Below, in pieces: positions 9,738 to 18,647 of a stretch of DNA of 50,208 bases (position 1 is the first letter of the stretch; each line of letters starts with the position of its first letter). Source of the stretch: Nemertoderma westbladi. Its lineage: Eukaryota > Xenacoelomorpha > Nemertodermatida > Nemertodermatidae. The position numbers were made by a program, and so were the translations under genes. The stretch lies in assembly GCA_032718475.1 (NCBI GenBank), contig JAUCBJ010000198.1, positions 1 through 50,208 on the forward strand. The letters are read 5' to 3'. The notes beneath the pieces are model-generated. The model had not been told where the DNA came from. It saw only the letters and a program-made list of their open reading frames with translations, and did not search any database.

Positions 9738-12049
9738 TTACCCACTGCATCGTACCCATCTTGTGAAATTCCACAATAAGAGGCAGGCAAAGAATCGCAA
9801 GAACTCAACAAAGATAACAGCCAGATGCCTGTCCTTCTTTTTTGATAATTCTTCAATTATCCTTATAAGTGCCAAAATGGGCTCCATGGTCCCACGACCT
9901 TTACGGAACCCATTCTGATTTCCACGGAGCAGTCTCTCAATGGGATCCCTGATGCGATTTAATATAATCCTATTGTATATCTTTGCAGCAATCGAGATCA
10001 ATGAGATTCCCCGAAAAGAACCATAGAGTGTTAGGTTGCCCTTCTTGGGAACTGGCACCAACTTATTTGTTTTCATTTCTTGTGGGACTCTTGTTGTTCG
10101 GTACATGATGGGATAGATGAGCTTTAAACACTCAGGTATTTTAAAGACCTCTGTTCGCGCTTTCAGACCTTTGGCAGTTTAACCCGCCAAATTAACCTCA
10201 GGGGGAACACCATCTACTCCACTGGCACGATTGGTCTTAATGCTCTTTGCAGCAGCCTTCACTTCTGCAAAGGAGATATCGCCAATGGGAATATCTGGGA
10301 GTACAGACTCAGACACTTTTACTTCTATAAAGTTATCAGGCAATACCCTGTCATTATTGAGGAGCTTTTCAAAGTGGGCTTTCCAACCATTGAGGCGATC
10401 GGCTGGTGATTCAGCCTTAACCTTGGTGGTTGGTTGGCTTTTCCGCCCAGTAAGCAAATTGATCGATTTCCATGCCTGGGATGATTGCCTGTTGTCGTCA
10501 GCATCATTGATAGCATCAACCTGTTGGTTTATTAGCTCCTGTATATTAACAGAGTACTGCCTGTTCAGGGACCTAGATGCAGCCTTAACTGCATTCTTGG
10601 CCGCTGTAGTCTGTTTGAGTCGGGACTCTTTCTGCGCCTTATGAAGGTCATTTCGGCACTTCTGAATTTTGTTGTCAGTCCAGGGGGCCCTTTTCCTGTT
10701 TCGAGGGTATACAGGAACTGTTTCTGCAGCTGCTAACTTAACTGCTTCTGTAAAGGCAGTATAGCCCTCACAGTGATCTGCCGCCTCAGAGGCAAGAGCC
10801 TCATACCTGTTGCTCAGCTGTAGTGTGAAGCTGGATCTCACACTTGGCTGTTGCAACAGAGAGGACCAGTCATGCCGCGGCAAGGCAGATTTCGTTGTTC
10901 TGCTAGCTCGCAGACTAAGTCTTACCTTGGACACAATAAGGCGGTGATCACTGGAGAAGGGTCGAAGTGTAAATGCATTACAGTCTTGTATAGAGCTCCT
11001 GTATTTCCTACGAAACAGAATATGGTCTATCTGAGACTTGTGACCACTGGGTCCACTATGAGTCCATAGCTTTCCAGTTCGCTTCTTGAACTGGGTTCCA
11101 GCCGAAAATAATCCATTTCCAGAGATAAAATCCTGAAGATGGACAGAATTTCGGTTAACACTATTGCTATAGACCCAGGGCGATGTAGGTAATTGATGCA
11201 GACTTGCATTAAAGTCTCCTAGGAATGTTAAGAATGTATGCTGATCCACTCCATCAGTAGCTGCTTGTAGATTGTGGTAGAAATTTTCCACCTCCTCTAC
11301 AGGGGCAACACTAGTTGGAGAGTAGCACACAATCAGAACCACTTTAGGAAACTTCTTAGCCAGTCTTCCAGAACATGAGAAGTGGCAACGGATGATGCGG
11401 TTAGAGATTTGGTCTATTTTGTCCAATGCTGCATGTACAGTTGGATTCATCAATAGACCAATTCCTCCATTGCCACTATCATCTGCTGACGCGAGGGCGA
11501 GTCGCCAAACGCCCCCATGTCCTTAATCAGAACCTCATCAGTCTGTCCAGTCTGCATTCGGTGCTCTTGAACACCCACTGCGCTAAGAGAAAGCTTATCT
11601 GCCAAGGCAGTCAGCTCACCTTGTCGCATTGGGGACCCGAGTGTTAGGGTGTTTACTGAGGCTAGTCTAGTGACTTGCCTCAGATTCACCAATGGCTTTG
11701 TTGGTCGGGGTGGAACATGAGAGTAGACTCCAACTCCAGAATCCCTCTCCCCATCACAATCTGGCCTCCCTGGTGACCCAGGGTTTGGGCCAGAAAGGTC
11801 ATCAGGAAAGGGACTCAAAGAATTGTTGGCTGCTCTCTCTCCAGTAGGGGGTGAGACAGGCAGCCGGTCAGGAGGTAACTGACGCCTGTGAGGCCGATTG
11901 TGTCCGGTAATTCCACTGGCCTCTAGTGGCCGGACCTCCGCATTGCTAATGTAATCCATAGTGGGGGTTGGGGGGTGCTTTTTTGCCGAGTCAGCTCTCG
12001 GGGCAAATACCACACCCTGGTTTGTCATTCCACAGGGTGGGTGTCGCAA
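9738..12049 (-). pseudogene. LINE1 endonuclease/reverse transcriptase, broken (copy B)
   Basis: The coding remnant lies in three pieces. 12049-11450 gives a Pro-rich N-terminus and the endonuclease start with QEHRM. 11453-10179 continues the APE endonuclease with GDFNAS, QIDHILF and SDHRLIVS, then a linker. 10106-9738 is the RT fingers region (RGISLISIAAKIYNRI, QNGFRKGRG). Breaks: a one-base loss in a C run near 11513 relative to copy C, and a 43-bp insertion at 10152-10194. The RT then degenerates after IFVEF, where a catalytic Asp block is expected. APE-type endonucleases nick target DNA for target-primed reverse transcription; this copy is inactive. Confidence 0.85.
10152..10194 (-). repeat. 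43-bp fragment of the element-2 LTR end, inverted
   Basis: The segment is absent from copy C (junction near 36127). It is the reverse complement of the last 43 bp of the 1212-bp LTR (24996-25038, 35956-35998), with about one difference. ACCTC lies on both sides (10147-10151 and 10195-10199), like a 5-bp target duplication. It starts TG, as an LTR would, but ends TTA. Confidence 0.85.
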
Positions 12050-12731
12050 TATAGTCAGATATGAGGCCCATCACCCATATCTACTCTGGCGCACATGACC
12101 CACCATTGGCTGTTGCAGCTCATCTGCTGGGTCATGCCCTACACCCTTGCTGCCAGGTGCAGGTCGCAGTGAAGTGCTCTCAGAGTGGACATGAGAACAC
12201 TCTACTCCTGACCAGCCATTGGTAGATCACCATCTGCCTGGTCAGGCCATATACCCCTGCAGCCAAGTATATGGGTCCTTAATCCAGGACCAAGGGCGTC
12301 CTTATCCCAGAACGAAGGGGGTCCTAGTTACAGGACCAGATTTGCCCCAGTAAGAGGGAGGGTCTATGCAGCTACAGGTGGCACCTCCTTTATGCTGCAT
12401 GGAGGTGGCAAGTTATCTTGATCAATGACCTAGAATACCTGACCTGACCTGGACCTATAATACCTGCCTGTGAACAATCCTCAGTGTACCTTTGGGTTGG
12501 GGTGCAGATTAAGGGGGGGGGAGGGGATTGAAAGCGAGTGACTTTCCCCTCTTATGATTTATTTGCGGTTTGGTTAATTTCTTAAATACAGATTTTGTGT
12601 TAGAATTGCTCAATTTTAATTTGTATCTCATAACTGAGCCTCGTGCTGCGCGAAGGCCCCACGAACGTGTCTTTACTGTTCAAGTGTTTTCATTTTCCTA
12701 GTCAGTTTTCAGGTTGAGTCATTCTATAAAC
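12050..12731. other. LINE1 5' region and spacer, no gene
   Basis: The stretch matches 37981-38664. Up to about 12490 it is probably the 5' untranslated part of the minus-strand LINE1, with words such as GGTCATGCC and CTGACCTGACCTGGACC. After a run of G at 12510-12520 comes AT-rich spacer. No ORF of note and no promoter motif could be assigned with confidence. Confidence 0.55.
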
Positions 12732-12885
12732 ATAAATATTAATTACCAAAAGAAACAGAGTTAGGGTAAGTGTTGGGGTCTAAGTTAGACCCAAACACTA
12801 GAAACAGAGTTAGGGTAAGTGTTGGGGTCTGAGTTAGACCCAACCACTTACCCTAACTCTGTTTGTTTTGGTAATTAATATTTAT
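12732..12885. repeat. 154-bp foldback directly upstream of the glycosyltransferase-like gene (copy B)
   Basis: Outer arms 12732-12751 and 12866-12885 are perfectly complementary (20 bp) and continue into a second 21-bp arm with one mismatch (12752-12772 / 12845-12865). The interior is two tandem copies of a roughly 44-bp unit, each containing its own small hairpin GGGTCT-RAGTT-AGACCC. It ends 3 bp before the first ATG of the downstream ORF. An identical arrangement is at 38665-38818. It could be a MITE that now provides the leader or promoter of the gene; the regulatory role is inferred. Confidence 0.85.
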
Positions 12886-12888
12886 ACA

Positions 12889-14424
12889 ATGGTACCGCTG
12901 GTAATCGCTTACCGAATTATCTCTAATTTATTATATAAACAAACTACAGTAGAGCCATCTGTATCAACATTCAACATGAAAAAATACTTTAAATTATTTT
13001 TGATACTATATTTGATATTTATCTTATATGCCGTGGCCAATTTCGGCCTTGGGTCAGTCAGAGATCGCTATTCAATATCTCCAGATTCAAGCGAAAACAG
13101 GGGCAGGAGCGATATATACAACTTTGTTAAAAGGTACCCGACCATTCTCATGTGTCCATCCTCGGTCTTTTCCGAGCTGAGGAAAAACTACAAAGACGAA
13201 ACAAATCTCGAGTCTATTGACTACTCTCAACCGGCATCCAATAACACTCATTCAGCTCGTATGACCCGTGCCATTCTGTTCTACTTACCACTGGAACTAG
13301 CCGACACTTATATATATCATTTCAAATGGGTTTATCGCAGCTGGATCGAAATGCAGAAAACAGAACCAGCACTCTGGCGTACTGACTTGATAATCTTTAT
13401 CAGTATGGCACACCCAGACGCGTTTCAGCGCAATGGCAGTGCTGAGTTCCTCACGAAAATGAACTGTTCATTCAAGAACTTACGTCTCTCGAAGGAGGAG
13501 AAGCCCATGTGTACGCTAATCGCGCATGAAAACCTATCATCACGTAAACTGTTGAGGCCAGGAAGGGAATTCCAGAGCAATAATCGTACCGAGAAGTACA
13601 AGTTTCTGCTCGATGGCCGTGTTGACATACTGTTGGATGATCCCGACAATTTGGCACCATTCTATAACTTCGTCAAAAAACATATTCAATCTTACAGGTT
13701 CTTGCACTCAGTATTGGTGGCATTTGAAGGCTATGCGTACTTGAAGAGAGCCGGATATGACTTCGTCATACGCAGTGACATGGACATCTTTTTGACGCCA
13801 TTGTGTGGCCGGTGGTTGCCTGCTAAATGTGACGACTTCTATGTGGGACATGGTGGATATTCCGATAAGTTTAATGTTCGTCGGTTGGATAGAATTGCAC
13901 ACAATATTGGGTGGGAGACATCATCCCTGGAGAATATTGGCTCGACTTGGTACTCTACAGTAGACCAATTTCGGTTGGTTTCATACTTGACCTTGTTTAG
14001 CATGGCCTATTTATCGGCCGAAGAGTTCACTGAGCCCGAGAAGTTAGAGAAACTTGGCACACAATTATGGCCCTACTGGCACTATGGGGTTTTATCAATG
14101 TACGGTCAAAGTTTGGCCATTAATCACTTGATCGCCACGAAGCAACTCAACATTGTTCACTTAAAAGATCAACTCGATGTTCCATCATCAACCAATATCT
14201 CTATACATAAAATCATTCATGTGCACTCATATCACAACGCTGAAATATTTTCTAAGTTCGCTTTCAGTTTAGGCGAGTATGATGAAATTGATTTGGACTC
14301 GAAGACACTCAAGAAAGAGGAAGATGTACCCATTTATGCATTGAAAATGGCAATGGAAGGAAAACGAATGAAATACAAAGAGTTAACCAATTTGTTGGAT
14401 CAAGTGATCTCGAATAAGCTCTAG
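12889..14424 (+). CDS. Single-exon type II membrane glycosyltransferase-like protein (copy B)
   Basis: An intact 511-residue ORF. The first ATG (12889) has A at -3 and G at +4. A second ATG at 12976 would place the hydrophobic segment FLILYLIFILYAVANF at the extreme N-terminus, as in a Golgi type II protein, and may be the real start. After the anchor and a Ser-rich stem comes a soluble domain with FVIRSDMDIFLTP (D297-M-D299 from the 12889 start), which looks like the DxD metal/nucleotide-sugar motif of GT-A enzymes, followed by WLPAKCDDFYVGHGGYS and WPYWHYGVLSMYG. Several N-x-S/T sites fit a lumenal location. Substrate is unknown. It has no disabling change and is nearly identical to 38822-40357, which supports a host gene carried by the duplication. 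Confidence 0.8.
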   Translation: MVPLVIAYRIISNLLYKQTTVEPSVSTFNMKKYFKLFLILYLIFILYAVANFGLGSVRDRYSISPDSSENRGRSDIYNFVKRYPTILMCPSSVFSELRKNYKDETNLESIDYSQPASNNTHSARMTRAILFYLPLELADTYIYHFKWVYRSWIEMQKTEPALWRTDLIIFISMAHPDAFQRNGSAEFLTKMNCSFKNLRLSKEEKPMCTLIAHENLSSRKLLRPGREFQSNNRTEKYKFLLDGRVDILLDDPDNLAPFYNFVKKHIQSYRFLHSVLVAFEGYAYLKRAGYDFVIRSDMDIFLTPLCGRWLPAKCDDFYVGHGGYSDKFNVRRLDRIAHNIGWETSSLENIGSTWYSTVDQFRLVSYLTLFSMAYLSAEEFTEPEKLEKLGTQLWPYWHYGVLSMYGQSLAINHLIATKQLNIVHLKDQLDVPSSTNISIHKIIHVHSYHNAEIFSKFAFSLGEYDEIDLDSKTLKKEEDVPIYALKMAMEGKRMKYKELTNLLDQVISNKL

Positions 14425-15096
14425 CAGTAGATTTTAGTACATTTTATTTTATTCTTTGTAAAATATGCCTAAAGCATTACTGACTGAATGTATTTCAAAA
14501 TTATGTATATATTGACACAAAATATAGTATACATACATACATACATACATACATACATACATACATACATACATACATACATACATACATACATACATAC
14601 ATACATACATACATACATACATACATACATACATACATACATACATACATACACATACATTGATTGACATCGTTTAACTAAATTATTAGTAATAAATACA
14701 GGATCAACATCGTAAGTCGATATTGTAATCGAATGATGCTTCACTACACCTCTAACAATATCGCCTAGAGGCCTCTTATCTCATTCATACTTTTATTAAT
14801 AATTTAATAATAAATAATTGTGAAGACCTTCCTAATATTATACAACTGAAACTTAATTGTCTTAAGATGTAATCTTCTTTTAATTTACGGTGCGTTAATA
14901 TTAATCAAATTTATATAAATTCCTATTCAAATATTCTCATATTTTTCACCAATGCGTCGCAGAATAGTCTATTTAATGTGTCTTTATCAATTAATTATTT
15001 ATTACCTTGTCGTTATTCTACGTTATTCGCGCACAATTTTAAATTTTCTGCATTAATTTCATTCTGGTGCATTCGTGTTTGGTAATTATAGGCCTA
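14425..15096. other. Spacer of copy B after the glycosyltransferase-like gene, not shared with copy C
   Basis: Homology to copy C stops about ten bases after the stop codon, returns briefly at 14673-14735 (matching 41011-41075), and is lost again until 15097. The segment is AT-rich; an AATAAA lies near 14692. It contains a long ATAC microsatellite and no gene. Confidence 0.6.
14529..14661. repeat. (ATAC)n microsatellite
   Basis: About 33 uninterrupted ATAC units. The equivalent place in copy C has none, so the tract arose or expanded after the duplication, or was lost there. Confidence 0.97.
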
Positions 15097-15286
15097 CACT
15101 AAAAACAATACAAGAATACATATGTACAGTGAATAACCAACACTTCACTAATTATTGTGAATTGGAGTTATTTACATTTATTAATTATGTCGATAATTGT
15201 TCTTTATGTGTTAGCGCATTTGATCGTAAATGGTTGTATCCATAAATTCAATGTTATAAGATTATTATTCCCAATCATAAGTCCAG

Positions 15287-15530
15287 ATAGGTGGGGTCAG
15301 AGTAAAACGCGGATCCGGATCCGGATTCTACATTTAACATTGTCGCTACTGAAGTCGATTTTTTTTACATTTTTATAACTTCAAAAAATAAAACTATAAC
15401 CTGTTCTATTGACTTTAGTTTATTGTTTTGGTTAAAATAACGTGCCACTGTAACCTGTTCCTTTCCCTTAATTGATAATTTTGGAATCCGGATCCGGATC
15501 CGCGTTTTACACCTACCCACATAGGTGGGG
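15287..15530. mobile_element. 224-bp MITE with GGATCC-rich inverted repeats (copy B)
   Basis: The 27-bp terminal inverted repeats (15302-15328 and 15484-15510), each with a GATCCGGATCC core, lie inside direct repeats ATAGGTGGGG (15287-15296 and 15521-15530). A related locus at 44647-44656 lacks the insert, so it acts as the empty site. The interior resembles the adjoining MITE at 15527-15754. Superfamily is not identified. Confidence 0.75.
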
Positions 15531-15754
15531 AAACTGGACGCAATAAAAATCCACCCCTCTCCAAGGGAAATTCCACGCAAATAACCACTGATTACTCTCA
15601 AAAATAAAACTGTAACCTGTTCTATTGTGTTTAGTTTATTGTTTCGCCACGTTTGTCACGTGGCCACTGTAAACTGCTCCTTTCCCTAAATTGAGAATTT
15701 AACATTGAGGCGGGATATTAATTCGCCAAGGCGGGTTTTGCGTCCAGTTTCCCC
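15527..15754. mobile_element. MITE with GGGGAAACTGGACGC ends (copy B)
   Basis: A 15-bp inverted repeat at 15527-15541 and 15740-15754 bounds a 228-bp unit, followed by a C run. Copies occur at 41926-42153 and 44653-about 44875. It shares its interior (TAAAACT-TAACCTGTTCTATTG and CTCCTTTCCCT-AATTGA) with the neighbouring MITE although the ends differ. Confidence 0.7.
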
Positions 15755-15761
15755 CCCCCCC

Positions 15762-16235
15762 TGTCTCGCTTGTGATACGATATGGGAACCACTATCTTGC
15801 TTGTTTTTAAGACCACTTGAAGCATAGATTTTAATAAATTAATAAACATCTCGTCATGAAAATCGACTAAATTCGCTTTTACAGAACTTTATCTTTAACA
15901 TTAACGTTACCAAGATAATAAATAACATCTTGAAAAAATCTGTACATCTGTGACGCTCCATAGAAGGTAAGAAGATTAGAAACCCTAAAGAGGAACTTCC
16001 TTGGATAAGAATAAATGCTTTATGAAATATTTTATTAAAATTATTGATATGCCGGCTGTGAAATTTTTTTCCCATTATAAACAATTCTTGTCAACTCATC
16101 AATTCATTCAATTCGTGTTCTATTCCGAATTCGAATAAATTTTTCGTGCAGTTTTTTTTTAATCTCTAAATAATTATAATAATATAAATAATCTAATCTG
16201 AGTGATTATTAAATAGGAAGATCAACTTGGCCGCC
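15762..16235. other. AT-rich spacer, no gene (copy B)
   Basis: Repeated at 42157-42631. It holds AT-rich sequence and a 76-codon minus-strand ORF (15854-16084) kept only because the whole block is duplicated. I see nothing else. Confidence 0.6.
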
Positions 16236-16355
16236 CAGTAGTGGCGGTTCTAGGGGGGGGGGGGGGGGGGGATAGAATACTGGTGGTTCCAAGTTTACCC
16301 CCCCCCCCCCCCCAAAAAAAAAAAAAATACTAGCAAAATCCTAGAACCGCCCCTG
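16236..16355. mobile_element. 120-bp hAT-like MITE with homopolymer core (copy B)
   Basis: The right end reads, inverted, CAGGGGCGGTTCTAGG and the left end CAGTAGTGGCGGTTCTAGG, typical of hAT-like ends. Flanks TGGCCGCC (16228-16235) and TGGCCTCC (16356-16363) match at 7 of 8 positions, like an 8-bp hAT target duplication. The interior is a long G run, then a C run and an A run. The same element is at 42632-42742. Confidence 0.75.
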
Positions 16356-17097
16356 TGGCCTCCAATCGGCAGAACTTAATCCTAAGTTTATGTTCTATCT
16401 ATTCTTGATAAAAGCAAAGCAAGTAATTTTTGTAAAAAGTTGGTTCTAAAAGGCTGTTTGGGCTAAATCTGTCTGGTATAATAAATTAATTATGACTAGG
16501 CTCATTGTGCATTTCATTGTAATGTTGTGATAGACATAAGAGCATATTGCTTAAGAGAACTATAGAGAAACCCACCACACAGCACAAATATCAGTTAAAA
16601 ATTATAAAAATTATAAAAGAGAGTTAAGTACAGAAGAGGCGATGTAGATTAATTAGCATATGCTGCATATGACGTTCCTATCCCGTCTGGCCTTATGGCA
16701 GCCCAGCACCATCTTCCAGTCCAAGCCCATTTGATGCGTGACCCACGAACGCAATGGGATGCGCCTCGGATAAGGGCAAACTGGACTCGTGTCCTACTCT
16801 TACTGTCTTACTCGGGTAAATTGGTTAGCGTAAATTTGCGGGATTTCCGGCCTCGGGACCGGGATTATCACTCTCGGGATCCCGTCTGCGTAAAACTTAA
16901 CTATAAATAAACTACAGTAAACACTATATTACGTAACTAACGGTCCACAGTCAAATTATTCATAAACCACAATAATTACATACAAAATAATAAACTATCT
17001 TAATTCAATTTAATACGATGCAGAGAGGTTCTAACCACGAAGACTATAACAGTCTACGAAACCAAGACTTCTCCATTTGGCTCAATATACAGTATAT
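16356..17097. repeat. Conserved non-coding block of the segmental duplication, copy B
   Basis: Nearly identical to 1-746 and 42743-43484, with single-base differences and a 5-bp deletion near 16936 relative to copy A. No gene. Confidence 0.8.
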
Positions 17098-17100
17098 GCA

Positions 17101-18278
17101 TTGCCTGTTTTGTCAAGTATATAAATATAACTTGCCTGTTTTGGCAAGTTTGTAAATATACCTTGCCTGTTTTGGCAAGTTTGTAAATATACCTTGCCTG
17201 TTTTGGCAAGTATATAAATATAACTTGCCTGTTTTGGCAAGTTTGTAAGTATACCTTGCCTGTTGCCTGTTTTGGCAAGTTTGTAAATATACCTTGCCTG
17301 TTTTGGCAAGTATATAAATATACCTTGCCTGTTTTGGCAAGTTTGTAAATATAACTTGCCTGTTTTGGCAAGTATATAAATATACCTTGCCTGTTTTGGC
17401 AAGTTTGTAAATATACCTTGCCTGTTTTGGCAAGTATGTAAATATTCCTTGGCTGTTTTGGCAAGTATATAAATATACCTTGCCTGTTTTGGCAAGTATA
17501 TAAATATACCTTGCCTGTTTTGGCAAGTATATAAATATACCTTGCCTGTTTTGGCAAGTTTGTAAATATACCTTGGCTGTTTTGGCAAGTTTGTAAATAT
17601 ACCTTGCCTGTTTTGGCAAGTATATAAATATACCTTGAGTGTTTTGGCAAGTATATAAATATACCTTGCCTGTTTTGGCAAGTTTGTAAATATACCTTGC
17701 CTGTTTTGGCAAGTATATAAATATACCTTGCCTGTTTTGGCAAGTTTGTAAATATACCTTGCCTGTTGCCTGTTTTGGCAAGTTTGTAAATATACCTTGC
17801 CTGTTTTGGCAAGTATATAAATATACCTTGCCTGTTTTGGCAAGTATATAAATATACCTTGCCTGTTTTGGCAAGTTTGTAAATATACCTTGCCTATTTT
17901 GGCAAGTATGTAAATATTCATTGGCTGTTTTGGCAAGTATATAAATATACCTTGCCTGTTTTGGCAAGTATGTAAATATTCCTTGCCTGTTTTGGCTAGT
18001 ATATAAATATACCTTGCCTGTTTTGGCAAGTTTGAAAATATACCTTGCCTGTTTTGGCAAGTATGTAAATATTCCTTGCCTGTTTTGGCTAGTATATAAA
18101 TATACCTTGCCTGTTTTGGCAAGTTTGTAAATATTCCTTGCCTGTTTTGGCTAGTATATAAATATACCTTGCCTGTTTTGGCAAGTTTGTAAATATACCT
18201 TGTATGTTTTGGCAAGTATATAAATACACCTTGCCTGTTTTGGCAAGTATATAAATATGCATTGCCTGTTCTGGTAAG
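17101..18278. repeat. 31-bp minisatellite, copy B
   Basis: About 38 units, uninterrupted. Unit order at the two ends matches copy A, while the middle differs in the number of 38-bp variant units, as expected from internal expansion and contraction. A minus-strand open frame running from 18401 through the array starts with TTG, not ATG, and is a consequence of the stop-free unit. Confidence 0.95.
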
Positions 18279-18520
18279 TATTTGAATTTGATAGAGTATA
18301 TTATAAATATGATGGAAACTTCCTGTAAGTTTCACGTGTAAGACAAATGTTGAATAAATTATAAAACAAAATATTATTTTATGGCTTTTCCCCTGGAGCA
18401 AAAAGAAGTAACGCAGGAGGAGTAAACGAAATGTAATATGTCCTCTACTTAAAGTAATTTAATTGCCGTACTACTGTAATGAGAATTTCAAGGATTTTTT
18501 GAGTCAAATTTTAATAATAT
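18279..18520. other. Spacer after the minisatellite, no gene
   Basis: Matches 44281-44520 closely. AT-rich; nothing else is recognised. Confidence 0.6.
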
Positions 18521-18647
18521 GTGGCTGGCCACGAGAAAAGGGACCTTATGTCGCAAAACCTGATTCTGAGATAATCGCGTTTAAAGTCTCCCTCTATTTT
18601 TGAACAAATTTAATTGGATTGTCAATTTACTACTACTACTACTACTA

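Larger units (their letters stand above)
9655..12490 (-). mobile_element. LINE1 copy B: degraded APE-type non-LTR retrotransposon
   Basis: A minus-strand non-LTR element with an endonuclease region, linker and the start of a reverse transcriptase. The same element is at 23430-23826 plus 36004-38425. The outer ends are not sharply defined: the 3' side runs into the CAAGT-rich repeat and the 5' side ends near a run of G at 12510. The reverse transcriptase breaks off just after the first catalytic block, so neither copy could be autonomous. Confidence 0.8.

Noticed and set aside
14449-14744. Minus-strand ORFs with MYVCMYVC repeats
   Set aside because: Translation of the ATAC microsatellite.
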